DNA of 64,000 nt, taken from assembly GCA_020137815.1 (NCBI GenBank), contig CM035353.1, forward strand, positions 6,244,298-6,308,297. The letters are read 5' to 3'. The notes under the pieces are model-generated. The model searched no databases and had not been told where the DNA came from. It worked only from the letters and a program-made list of their open reading frames with translations. Positions 46,336 to 57,266 of this stretch are shown piece after piece. The position numbers and the translations under genes are program-made. How positions within the stretch are numbered: position 1 is the first letter of the stretch; every line of letters begins with the position of its first letter. Source of the DNA: Hormiphora californensis (Eukaryota > Ctenophora > Tentaculata > Cydippida > Pleurobrachiidae).

Positions 46336-48490
46336 TAGGAGGGACTCCCCCCGGCTAATTCATATCGTTTTAGAATCAATATATTTTTTCGGGCTATGTC
46401 GCTACTCCAAACATTACATGAAAGGTCCCTGTAGGCTCAATTGAGCTGGTTACAAGGTCATTTAGGGGCCCTTCCGCCATTCCCAAATACCCCAACCTCA
46501 TTAGGTTAGGGGGAAAATAGAGACGGGGGAGAGGGAATAAAGGGTGGGTTTTTAATTGAACCTAATTGTTAATTACCCACAAAGTTGTGTATATTTCATT
46601 CAAACCTCCCCCCCCCCTCTCCATAGACAGTCAACAACTCGTCCTAAAAAAAGAAGCGAGGGGGGGGACGGGAGCAATGGGGGATTAAGTCGACAGGAAA
46701 GAGGGTAAAATTATAAACACCTGTGATCAGTGAACCGAGATACCAGCCGTCTCCTTTTCCCCTTTCCCTATGCCTCCACCATTGATGAATTACTTCAGCC
46801 CCATCATCTTTCTGATTAACTACCACTGATCTTCCTTTGGGAACGGGTCCCTTTCTGCACAAGTATGTAAAAAACTTTTAAAAGTATAATGGCAAGGCCC
46901 AAAAAAATTAAACTTTTGATTCCAGGGATCACAAATGAATTAAATGGGGACGTATCCTCCCATTTTTTACAGCCTTCAGTCGCTTCTTCTCAAGCCCTCC
47001 CTTTTTCACGAAAATGTACCCCCAGTCATGTAAATTACATAAACAATGGAAAGGGGATGAAATGTCAAACCCCACTTTTTCTCAAGAGATTACTACACAA
47101 CACAAACACAATGGTATTTTGAAATACGCATTGAAGACAAAATAGGGAATCGTTATGGTTTAGTTAAAAAAATTTAACTTTATTCCGCCCGACAAAACGC
47201 CTGAGATTCCTTAAATTTTTTCTAACAATACCTCTTTGAGTTTGAGCATACCAACATGTTAAAGTTATCAGTTCATTGTTACCTGAACAAAGGGGAAACC
47301 TATGAAGTGGAAATGATCCCTGGTTCGTGTCACGAGAGGGATTTCCCCCCCCCCACACACACCAAACCACAATTGCACTGTATTAATACACGCAAAAATT
47401 GACAAATAAGCAAATCAGGTTTAGGGGTTGTTACTATTAAGATCTTGGGAACCCATTGTGAGTATCCAGCTCAATAATTGTACATATGCTAGTTGATTCT
47501 ACCACCAGCTCCCCAATATAACGGGAGCTTCTCTTAAAGAGAAGGAAAAACGTCAAATAGACTTCGGTCCCTGGCGCTACAGACATGGGAGGGAAGGATT
47601 TATTTATCGTTCTTCTCCCCGTGCTGAAATTACTCAAAAACTTTTTATCTGCACTGTTTACATCTCTTCAAGTAACTGTTATTTGCTGCCAGTCTCCCCG
47701 GGCTATTCGATTAAACTATGAACTCAAAGCAACTCTTGTGACCCTGTCCCTTTCCATGTGGGGTTCCTCACAGGCTGAGATGGGGGCTGCAAAGGGCCAT
47801 ACATCCTATGGTCAGTCTTGTTTAGTCCCGGCAGTAGCCAATTAAACTAGGTTGTAGACGCCATCCAAGTGCGTCCCAGCGGGAGGGGGAACCCACGGAT
47901 TTTATGCCGGCAGGCGAAATGGTTTAGAAAAAACCGAGGCGATCCAGGGATCCGGGGTAGGGAGTATTAAACCTATAACGGTTTAAACAAAAGTTCATAG
48001 TTTAGAAACCCAAGAAACACACAAATGGGGACCAACACAAGGGGTAACACACAAGGACTACTGTCAAATAGTCAACAGACACTCTCAAAATGTGTGTAGA
48101 CTTAGTGTCTACTGTTCCTAACATGTTTGAGAAAGAGAGAGAAAGATTAGGGGCAAAACACACAGTGAGAGATATTGAACAGTAAAAGAGAGAATGAGAG
48201 AGAGAAACGAATGGAATGCGACTATTTTGCCTCTTGATGAGAGAGATAACATTGAAAAGTGTTGCAGATGTGTTCCCCTCTCTGTTATTGACAGAACTGT
48301 GTGTTTACACACATTTTCATTACTTGGAAATTTACACGCATGTTATGGAAATGAAGAGAAACGCGTGAAAATGGGCACTGGTCTGATAAAGAGCGAGCAG
48401 GGTGTTAAATCCCCCATCTCGCAGTTAACGTGTGCGCGTAAAATGTTCAAACGACTGATAAATCAACTATCGGGTTTCATAAAGCAATGA
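46336..48490. other. No supported gene
   Basis: Poly-C/poly-G runs and short ORFs (64-98 codons) without domains. Nothing recognisable; sequence style (longer non-repetitive stretches, C runs) differs from the neighbours. Confidence 0.45.
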
Positions 48491-48587
48491 AGATATATTA
48501 GCTAGAGAAGTGGAGATCAAATGGGAACTGCATTACTTGCCATGCTACGCAGTCTGTCTATCGGCACTTCGGGCTCGCGTAAGCTCG

Positions 48588-48608
48588 CACCGGGCCTTCG
48601 GCCCGGTG
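48588..48608. repeat. GC-rich perfect hairpin
   Basis: caccgggcc-ttc-ggcccggtg, enclosed by gtctgtc (48553-48559) / gacagac (48617-48623). First of the hairpin cluster. Confidence 0.9.
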
Positions 48609-48655
48609 TGAGAGCTGACAGACAAGGAACATGTCAATGCATTACGTGCACGCCA

Positions 48656-48703
48656 TGGCGCCATACCCCATTTGATTCCCAAATCAAATGGGGTATGGCG
48701 CCA
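48656..48703. repeat. Perfect 22-bp-stem hairpin, 4-base loop
   Basis: tggcgccataccccatttga + tt, loop ccca, then the exact inverse. Confidence 0.95.
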
Positions 48704-48778
48704 GACAGCCTAAACGCCATGCAATCATCACCTTTGTACGCGTGGGAATGAAATGAATAAAATATATTTTTTATAAAA

Positions 48779-49071
48779 CAATGTAGGATTTTATTATGCC
48801 TATAAGTTGTACCTGAAAACTTATAACACGAGACCGAAGGTCGAGTGTTATAAGTGCAACAATAATGATCCGAGACCACAGGTCGAGGCAGATTCTTGTA
48901 CTTTAGTATAACACGAGCCTGCGAGTGCCACTAAGTGTAACTACCTCACGAGCCTGCGAGTGATGTAGTTTTACTTTTTGACCGAGCCTGCGAGGTCTAA
49001 AAGTGTCAGAATCTGGGACATTATTGTTGACGTCAGGTACAACGAAAATAGGCATAATAAAATTGCATTGT
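48779..49071. mobile_element. Multi-branched foldback element (C1)
   Basis: A ~38-bp basal inverted repeat (attttattatgcctat ... ataggcataataaaat) encloses a series of hairpins: acttataacac/gtgttataagt (48829-48855); a second stem caacaataatg/cattattgttg; and three hairpins whose tips all carry cgagcctgcgag (48914-48925, 48949-48960, 48983-48994). No ORF. Confidence 0.8.
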
Positions 49072-49404
49072 AAAATTTTAAAACAAGAGTGAGAGACACT
49101 TTAGGGCGTAACAATAGAACGAATTCATGATAAGGTAGCAGGCAGAGATAAGATAACGCCTGATATAGGTACAGAGTGAGAGATTAGTGAGAGTGAAAGA
49201 GATAAAGAATGTGTGGGTCCGGGAGTTCGTAACTGTTATCTTGATCTCGGTGCTGCAACGGCTTGAGAGTGTGACATAAAGAAAGAGAGAGAGAGAGAGG
49301 GGGTTCGTACACGTTTATCTTTCTAACGGTTTTTAAGTGTGACAGAAACAGTGGAGTTCTAAGTGCAGCGGTGTTATAAGTTTTCATGTATCACTGGGGG
49401 GTGT

Positions 49405-49580
49405 TATAATATAGATAACCCCGGTTAGTAGAGGGATGAAATCTGATATACCAGCCTATTAGGCTGGTATATCAATACGATATCCACGAGGAACGGAGTG
49501 ACGAGGGGAATATCGTGTGATAATCCCCGTAGGGGATTATCAAATTTCATCACTTTACTAGCCGTGGTTATTTCTTATAA
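49405..49580. mobile_element. Cloverleaf-like foldback element (C2)
   Basis: Basal stem ataaccccggttagta ... tactagccgtggttat (49415-49571) with three arms: 49444-49474 (14-bp perfect stem, loop att); 49476-49518 (acgatat/atatcgt with an acgag ... acgag tip); and 49518-49542 (11-bp perfect stem, loop gta). Confidence 0.8.
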
Positions 49581-49688
49581 AACGACCCCGGGAATTATGA
49601 AAGGTGTGAAAACAGAGGGAGGGAATTATCTGATATACCACAGTAGACTGCGGGAAATATCAGCAGGGGGGGTGGTTTATAAGTGAAA

Positions 49689-49748
49689 ACTTATAACACT
49701 GGGGGGTGTTATAAGTGAAAACTTATAACACTGCCCAGTGTTATAAGT
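49689..49748. repeat. Two tandem perfect hairpins
   Basis: acttataacac/gtgttataagt occurs twice in a row (49689-49716 and 49721-49748) with different tips (tgggggg, tgccca). The same stem is the first hairpin of element C1. Confidence 0.9.
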
Positions 49749-49797
49749 TGTACAAGCAGTGCTACCTAAAGAATTATATTATATCTCAAAATTTTAC

Positions 49798-49917
49798 AAT
49801 GAAGATATTATAATTATTATAGGGAGGTGTCATTTTGAAAAGATGAATAAAATATATTTTTTATAAAACAATGAAAATATTATAATTATTATAGGGAGGT
49901 GTCATTTTGAAAAGATC
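49798..49917. repeat. Direct repeat at the right edge of the hairpin cluster
   Basis: atattataattattataggg + aggtgtcattttgaaaagat occurs twice (49804-49846 and 49876-49917), separated by atgaataaaatatatttttt ... aaacaatg, which also occurs at 48753-48784 at the left edge. Confidence 0.85.
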
Positions 49918-49919
49918 GC

Positions 49920-51325
49920 CCACTCCTTTGTGTTTTAACAATATTTTTATCCCCACAACTTGACCGTGACCTTAAAATCACACTATAGCTATAAATAGAT
50001 TTTAACTATAATAGATTTTAACTATAATGATTTTCGAAGCGTTGAGAATGTCATATTGAGGAAATTTATGCAGTCAACCCTCGGACCTCGGATTCCATTT
50101 TTTTCTCGACTTAATGGACAGCAGAGTTAATATAAATATATTAAAGGTTGCAAGATTAAACCGTATTCACTCGATTTTCATGGATTTTGAGCATTATTTT
50201 CGAATTTTTTGTCGTGTATTTCACTGTTCGAGATGGGGGTATACCGATATTGTCAGTACTGGGATTAGTATAGGGCCACTTTGCGACTCAGTTCCCGAAA
50301 TAGGATGCAGAACATGTTTTGGTGGCGGTGGGAAGGTGTTATCTTTCTTTTTTCAACGCTACCTATATACCAAGACGAAAACTGTTTCTTCATCTTGTCA
50401 GGAACCCCGAGATATGAATTGCGAGATGCAAAGAAGTACAGAGTGGCTCTGCTGGACCCATTGCTAACCCACATATTACGAACATTGAACTAAATCATGT
50501 AGTACACGACAAGGGATCTGAAAAAATGTTTGGAGTTCATGATAGGGATCGGGTTAGTCAGAAAGTTTTAGATATCTTTTAGTCAAGAATGGTTATTTTT
50601 TCCCCACCCGAACTATTATTGCTTTATAAATCTACTGGTGTATTGTTTTAGTTGCTAAATCCTTCAAATCCTCTGACATGGTTTTAATTTGCACTTTGAT
50701 TTGATACTATTTAGCTGCCATCACTTGTTAGTTTTCAAAATTCAGTACTCGAAACCAAACTCACCAGCGCACCAATGCATATACAATATGTATACAATAT
50801 ATATACAAAGTAATGGGCTGGTAACGATGTGTGATACCAGCTGGGTAAGGAGAAGTTGCGAAAAAAAACAAAAACAATGTGTGTTGTCAAAGTGATGTTA
50901 AAAGCGCTTTATTGTTTGATCGGGTTATAATCCTCTCCGGCCGATCAAACAATAAAGTTATTTTAACACCACTCCATTGGGCATCGATAACAATAAGTGG
51001 GTGGGTTGTTTTAAATACTTCGTGCGTATTTCATGGTGCTTGCTTCGTAGTCATTTCATTAAAATTGACTTGTTACGTAGTTCATGTGGCAAGGACTTCC
51101 AAGATCAGGTTCTTCACCGTAAGGAAGCTTGGAAGGTTTTGTGACTGGATCTACATTTTTGATTTAGAAAATTATTTTGTCTTTCTAGACTTTAGTTATT
51201 TTCGCAAAGGTAAACCGCTCTGAGTCTGATTGACGTGTAGAACTAGTTTATATTCTAGTAACCTATATGGTATGAGCAATGAGCATGCACAGTGTACTAT
51301 TCATAACAATGTCTATAACAGGAAC
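49920..51325. other. Upstream region of the LDLa receptor
   Basis: No other gene seen. An inverted repeat at about 50891-50973 (ctttattgtttgatcgg / ccgatcaaacaataaag) may be another foldback element. The receptor promoter should lie here, but I see no defensible motif. Confidence 0.5.
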
Positions 51326-54300
51326 ATGTTTCTTATCATGATTGGACTCGTGATGTTTTCAACAGCCGGGTCAAGCAAAGGGAACACAACCAAGAGGGTC
51401 CTCTCTGGAGATGCAAATTTAGAAGGCCCTGTTAACTCCAGAGAACCTATTCCACTGCCTATCGGAGATGACCAAGATGCCTATGAAGACGGTAAACTTT
51501 GTCCCATCACTGATGATCATGGATTCCTAGCCCGCATTTGTAATGAGGAGGACTATAGGGATAGGCGTACGGGCATCTTTCAATGTGCCACTACACCCAA
51601 TGTGACCTATACGAAACGGAAATTATTCGACATTCGGACACGTTTACTAACAACTGAGTATTCTGAGCGCTGTCCCAATGATGACGCTATGTATCAGGCA
51701 TGTGGGGTGTCACTGAAAGGAATGTTTGTTGGTGTGAGTCACGTCAAAATGTTTGATCAGCCGCCCGTTTGTGGAGTTGTCTGTTTCGATGCCTTTAGAG
51801 GCAACTTAATCCATAAAGAAGACCAGGAATGTCGCGATGGACATATGGGTACCATGCTTTATCCACTCACTCTACAGGATGGAAGTATTGCCCAGATCAC
51901 CTTGAAATCGGGAGGGGTTTGTGACGGGATATGTGATGATATCTGGATAGGCAAGACTGTCACGCCGGAACCCAGTTTAACATGTGTCGAGGAGCGGGAT
52001 TGTGGTGGGGGAATTATCTACGGGAGTGTCTCCAAGGATCGGGTTTTCATGCCTTTCCAAGGAATGCCGAAAGAAGGAACCACCCCTCCTTGGTATCAAG
52101 ATGCACCACTTTGTAAAGCAACATCATCGCCTGCAGAGGTATACGGCAGCGATTTTCCCTTGTATAACGGTTCAAGATGTTTTTTAACAATTAATGGTCG
52201 AAACGGCAATGATTTCTCTAGTTCAAGGTCTACCTATTGCATTAATACTGGAATGGATCAAACTAATTGCACTGATCCAGCCAAGGTTGGGGGCAGCTGT
52301 CTGGTGAACGGTTATCCTAGCACAATTTCCATCTATGTGATCTGTGATGGCAATAACCATATGATACAATTATGTGATGATGGAATAGAGTTGAAATGTG
52401 TCAGGGTTGGACGGCATTGCTTTATTCATAAGCATAAGCTTTGTGATGGTACCGAGGATTGTGCTGGTGGTATGGATGAGAGTAAAATTTGGTGTGGACC
52501 CGGGAAGATCACCACTCACACTTGTCAGAGACGGTTTGGGAAAATGTCACGAGTTCCGGTCGATTGGATCCAAGATGGAGTTGTAGATTGTGAGAGCGGT
52601 GTGGATGAGAAAAATAATTGGGAAAAGTGCGGCAATGGCACCACTCTGAGGATTAAGGTGGATACAACACCGTGCTCTAACGTGTTTTTGTGTCATGACA
52701 ACCATTCGGAATTCCTAGAAACTTCCACCATGTGTTCTTCGACCCATACGTGCGACAAAGGGGCCTGTCAGAGCGCAAGGAGAACGGTTGATGTGAAGAA
52801 AGCACTTTTCCGATCTGCTAAAACATTTGGAAATGAGTTTCTGGTCGGAAATGTTTGCAACAAAGGTCTATCGTCGGTGCTTTTTCTTATGAAGGAGAAG
52901 TGTTCACTCCGAAAATTCAACCACTCATTTCTTAATTTCTTCGGTAAAAACCTCACGACCGCCCTTGTGACAACCCATCGGAAACAAGATTGTAGATTCT
53001 TCTACGGTGAGGCATATGTCTTTCACAGCTGTACTGGACTATGTAAAAATGCCGCATGCCCTTTGACAAGACCGGTACTACATAATTCCTGCCACAATCT
53101 CCAGATTGCAGTTTACTCACTTAACACAAAGTTAAACGTTGTGACACCGGTTTTAAGACAAAAAACTGCATTTCATAACAACGTGTTCGTGTGTAAAAAT
53201 AGGAAATGTATTCTGTTTGAAAGAGTGTGTGATTTGGTCGATGACTGTGGGGACAGGTCTGATGAGGAAGCCGGGTGTGCCAACAATTTTCAGTGTACTG
53301 ATAACTCTTCGTTCTTACCTCTGAGCCAGAAATGCGATGGAAAAACTGATTGTAAGGACTTCTCTGATGAGTGCAATAGTAGCTGCAGCAGGAAGGCAAT
53401 TGAACATCGTACAATAGCTGTGATAGCATTTATCATGGGAGTCTTGGGACTTTTAATAGGACTTACAGCCTTTGTGAAAACATTTCGTCAGAAACTTCCT
53501 GAAAAAAGCGGGGCCTTTGTGAACCAAATCTTTGTACTTGCAATCTCCTTCGGAGATATTTTCACTCCCTGCTATCTACTAATCTTAACAGTTTTGCATT
53601 GGAAGACAAACACAGACTTCTGTGATAAGCGATTGGAGTGGATAAGTGGACGGTCTTGCAACTTCATAGGTGTACTTAACACGGTCGGAGCGACAGTTTC
53701 CTCCTTAGCTATGGCGAGTATAAGCGTTTACCGGCTTTATGGAACAAGAAGAGCTCTCAATTATAGACAGTCGGGCGAAGTCACGAAGGAGCTACGACAA
53801 AAAGTTCATTTATGCCTAGTGTTCATTGGGCTCATTGCTCTAGCATTTGCATTAGTGCCTCTATCAGATTCTTTGGAAGATTGGTTTGTCAACGGTCTTG
53901 TGTTTCCAAGGGATATAGCACTTTTCCTTGGCACGGTGGACAAGGCACAGTTTCTTCATATTGTCTATGGGTACTATGGGGCAAGGTACACTGAACGTTC
54001 CGAACGGAAGGCCGACATTTCCTGGAGTACAATTCAGGGCATTGCTGCGGAAATGTTTTCTGCGGATTATGGGGCTGTTTCTGGTAAAAAGGTGTCATTT
54101 TACGGTAACGATCCAGTTTGCATGTTCAAGTTTTTCGTGCTCACAGATGATCCCCAAGTTGTCTTTGTCTGGTTCTACATCGGTATTCACTTCCTCTGCT
54201 TTGTATGCGTTGCGGTGTGTCATATCCTAATTCTGGTTTTGTCAAATAAAGCGGCAGTTCCTGGGATAGATCGGAGTAACAACAGTAGACTCGGTCGTAA

Positions 54301-54823
54301 AGTCACTTTGGTGTGCGTAACGGACTTTTGTTGTTGGCTACCATTTTTGATTTGTTGTGCCCTCCATACGGCTGAGGTTGTGGATATGTCACCGTGGTAC
54401 CAGGTCTTCTCCCTAAATATTCTTCCCATTAACTCTGTACTAAACCCAATTTTGTACAGTGATGCACTGAATAAGTTGTTTGAAGAGGTACGACCTGTCG
54501 TGGGAAGAATTCTGGCCACTTTGAATTCTTGGCAATCAATCTTTGCCATGTTTCGTGGTGAACCAGTCGCACCTGAACCAGCTGACCAAATACCCGTCAA
54601 TAATTCTCAGCCGGAAAACACTAAAGATGAGATTCCAACGGACATGCCAGAAGAGCAATTTGAAGTTGCCGATGAGACATTGATTTTCAGATTGAAGATA
54701 AAATGCTCCAGTTGCAGTGATATGATGATGCCGACCAAAGTCACGATCCAAGAAACTGCTTTTAATTCGAATGAAATAACTGTGACTGATCACAGTTCAC
54801 GGAGAAGGAATGTATCAGCTTGA
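51326..54823 (+). CDS. Seven-transmembrane receptor with LDL-receptor class A ectodomain
   Basis: Plasma-membrane receptor, intronless; 1165 codons from the ATG at 51326, chosen because it starts a signal peptide (MFLIMIGLVMFSTAGS); an ATG at 51272 is also in frame. The ~690-residue ectodomain is Cys-rich, with LDLa modules: CVRVGRHCFIHKHKLCDG + TEDCAGGMDES; a degenerate second (DWIQDGVVDCESGVDE); CKNRKCILFERVCDLVDDCG + DRSDEE; and CTDNSSFLPLSQKCDG + KTDCKDFSDEC. The seven helices follow: helix 1 IAVIAFIMGVLGLLIGLTA, helix 3 MASISVYRLYG, helix 5 YIGIHFLCFVCVAVC, helix 6 CVTDFCCWLPFLICC, helix 7 NSVLNPILY. LDLa plus class A helices recalls relaxin-family/GRL101-type receptors, but I see no leucine-rich repeats. 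Ligand unknown. Confidence 0.9.
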   Translation: MFLIMIGLVMFSTAGSSKGNTTKRVLSGDANLEGPVNSREPIPLPIGDDQDAYEDGKLCPITDDHGFLARICNEEDYRDRRTGIFQCATTPNVTYTKRKLFDIRTRLLTTEYSERCPNDDAMYQACGVSLKGMFVGVSHVKMFDQPPVCGVVCFDAFRGNLIHKEDQECRDGHMGTMLYPLTLQDGSIAQITLKSGGVCDGICDDIWIGKTVTPEPSLTCVEERDCGGGIIYGSVSKDRVFMPFQGMPKEGTTPPWYQDAPLCKATSSPAEVYGSDFPLYNGSRCFLTINGRNGNDFSSSRSTYCINTGMDQTNCTDPAKVGGSCLVNGYPSTISIYVICDGNNHMIQLCDDGIELKCVRVGRHCFIHKHKLCDGTEDCAGGMDESKIWCGPGKITTHTCQRRFGKMSRVPVDWIQDGVVDCESGVDEKNNWEKCGNGTTLRIKVDTTPCSNVFLCHDNHSEFLETSTMCSSTHTCDKGACQSARRTVDVKKALFRSAKTFGNEFLVGNVCNKGLSSVLFLMKEKCSLRKFNHSFLNFFGKNLTTALVTTHRKQDCRFFYGEAYVFHSCTGLCKNAACPLTRPVLHNSCHNLQIAVYSLNTKLNVVTPVLRQKTAFHNNVFVCKNRKCILFERVCDLVDDCGDRSDEEAGCANNFQCTDNSSFLPLSQKCDGKTDCKDFSDECNSSCSRKAIEHRTIAVIAFIMGVLGLLIGLTAFVKTFRQKLPEKSGAFVNQIFVLAISFGDIFTPCYLLILTVLHWKTNTDFCDKRLEWISGRSCNFIGVLNTVGATVSSLAMASISVYRLYGTRRALNYRQSGEVTKELRQKVHLCLVFIGLIALAFALVPLSDSLEDWFVNGLVFPRDIALFLGTVDKAQFLHIVYGYYGARYTERSERKADISWSTIQGIAAEMFSADYGAVSGKKVSFYGNDPVCMFKFFVLTDDPQVVFVWFYIGIHFLCFVCVAVCHILILVLSNKAAVPGIDRSNNSRLGRKVTLVCVTDFCCWLPFLICCALHTAEVVDMSPWYQVFSLNILPINSVLNPILYSDALNKLFEEVRPVVGRILATLNSWQSIFAMFRGEPVAPEPADQIPVNNSQPENTKDEIPTDMPEEQFEVADETLIFRLKIKCSSCSDMMMPTKVTIQETAFNSNEITVTDHSSRRRNVSA

Positions 54824-54886
54824 CATTAACTTGAAAGTCCAGTGAGGGAGAACTTTAATTGTCTCAGTTGCCCATAAACTTTCAAC

Positions 54887-54976
54887 AACTTCAAGTGTTG
54901 TCACGCCTGTCTCATCTTCAACAAGATTATATACAATCTTGTTGAAGATGAGACAGGCGTGACAACACTTGAAGTT
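54887..54976. repeat. Perfect 42-bp-stem hairpin just 3' of the receptor
   Basis: Arms 54887-54928 and 54935-54976 are exact inverses (aacttcaagtgttgtcacgc ... gcgtgacaacacttgaagtt), loop atatac. It begins 64 bp after the receptor stop, so it would be in the 3' untranslated region if the transcript extends that far. Confidence 0.95.
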
Positions 54977-55335
54977 TAGAGCTTATATTTAGAGCTTTTT
55001 ATTTACGATCTTACGTTTGCAATGTTTCCATCGCAATCTTCTGTGCGTGGGCTTTTATCAATAATGCTATTAACCAAATGTAAAGCTGTGATTATATTAC
55101 TGTGTTCTTGCTTTTTCTTCAACCAAACTCTAGGTTTTTTTTAGTTTTACGTGTACGAACACCCAAAATAATAAAACTGGTGGTAAGATGGATAAACCCA
55201 TGTTTTTGGATTTATTGGTGAAAATAGTAAAATATTGGATCTCATGACCAATCGTCATCGTCATCCCTCATTAGCGGCTGTGATACGTGATTCTCCACCA
55301 TTAAGACTGATTAGCAATTCAGAATAACTTGCACG
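54977..55335. other. Spacer, no gene seen
   Basis: AT-rich with an aataaaa at about 55171 that could serve as a polyadenylation signal for the receptor transcript. Confidence 0.4.
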
Positions 55336-57266
55336 AGGGCGTTGGATTTTGAAATCAATTTTTTGTAACTCATCTTACTAGATGCATTTTTTAACGCTGA
55401 TTCCGAATCTGTCAAAATTTTTGATCTACGACCATGTCTTCAGGTGTAACCGTGCTTCTGAATGAACTTGACTGTGCGCTGCGTCCACTGCTGACACTAT
55501 GAGACACTATCACGTGATCATGTCACGTGCTCTCTCTCCCCAACCCAATTAGTTGCGCTCGCGATCTCACACATGAGCGCGTCACCCAGAGAGACATGTA
55601 ATGGTTAAACCCTGAGAGAGGGAGAGAGATGAGAAATATTACATTGGAATTCTGAAAGATATTCAGAAAACGGCGATAAAACCCTGGCTCCATTGCTCCA
55701 AATGTAAGAGCAGGATACTTATTTAGTGGTGTTTCCTGAAACAAGACCTGGACTTGAAGTGAGGACCGAGCAACAGGAAGAGGCCTGAAAGAGAGAGTAC
55801 CTAGTTAGTAAATCTCAATCAGTAGATCGAGTAGGATGTTCCCAATCCCGACCGCTTTGAGCCGGGATTGTCTTAAAACACGTGACAAATCACGTGTTTT
55901 GAGAAAGAGACTACCTTTTTCCAACTTGTATCATGATATCATTATTCGCTTGGCTATCGCTATGACTTTTGGATCCCTCAACGAATTTATTGGCTCTGTT
56001 AAAATCGACATTGACCAGCCCCACATTGCTTTAACTTCTCGGAACGTCCTCGCCCATTTTCTTGCTATAAAGGAAGAAGACCAGCTTGCCTCCGGTTCCA
56101 CCAAAGCAGTCGGGAATGATAATGCTATAAACTTAACAACACGATCTGTTTGGGAAGTTTTTACTCGGAATAACGTAGCAACAGCTAGTGAAATGGCGAT
56201 TAAGCGGTCAGTACTTAGAACTTTATTAACAAAGTATGTTGTATGTTGCCTTTCAGCCAACCTGCCGTTTAGTTTGTAGTATATCGATATATTTCTCTAA
56301 AAATGAAACTGCTTGATTTTTTTTCATTCTTGTTCCTCTTCAGGGCCTTGACAAAACTTATCACCAACACCAAGAGAGCGAGCGGTAAACACAGTACAAG
56401 AAATAAGTTAGAGATGCAGTTGGTCGAAGACTTGTTTATGGTTACCTCCCCATGCTTTGGAAAGAAACAGGTAGTTCTGCAGTGTTGTCATCTACCAGTC
56501 TTGACATATTTTGAGGATTTTGTTATAATTTTAGTTTTGCAAAAAATGACTATGTATTTACAACCTATATTCTAATCTAGAAGATTGTTCAACCACCGAA
56601 TTCAGAGCCTGATCAACTACCCAGTTCACCAGTCACACCTACGAGCACCCGATTCAGACCTGCTCGAGCATATGTTAGCGATGTAAGTTTTATATTATCA
56701 TCATGATAAATCATATTGTGTGTATTTTATTAAACTCTCAGTCTATTAGTAGTACTACTAGTAGTAGAAAAGTCCCGCATTTGCTGAAACAATAATTCTT
56801 GTGCATGCCTTAATACTATGATATTAGTTAACTACTCGTTTGATTGACTCTCATAGTCATAATATAACCACCCTTTCAATTTTAGGTGGCAGATATTGTT
56901 GATGACCGTGATAATGAACCTGCCTGCGACGCTGATTATGTTTATCTCTCTGATCAGGATAGTAGTGACAGTGACAATGATAGTGACAATGACAGACTTG
57001 ACAATAAATCTTACACACCAACTACTAAGCGACGTTTATTTAGAATTCCTAAACATAACTACAAATATTATGCTAAGGTTGCCGAAGTAGCTTTAAGATT
57101 AGAAAATAGTCCTGAGAACGCGGCCCAATTCTGCACAGAACTCCGCAGGACGGATGCACAAGCTAACGGAGATCCGTACTACGAAGTTATTACATCGGAC
57201 AAGATGAGGCGTGCCATGGAGTTCGCAAGTACAGGAGCAGTGAAGTCACTAGAAGGAAAACAAGTT

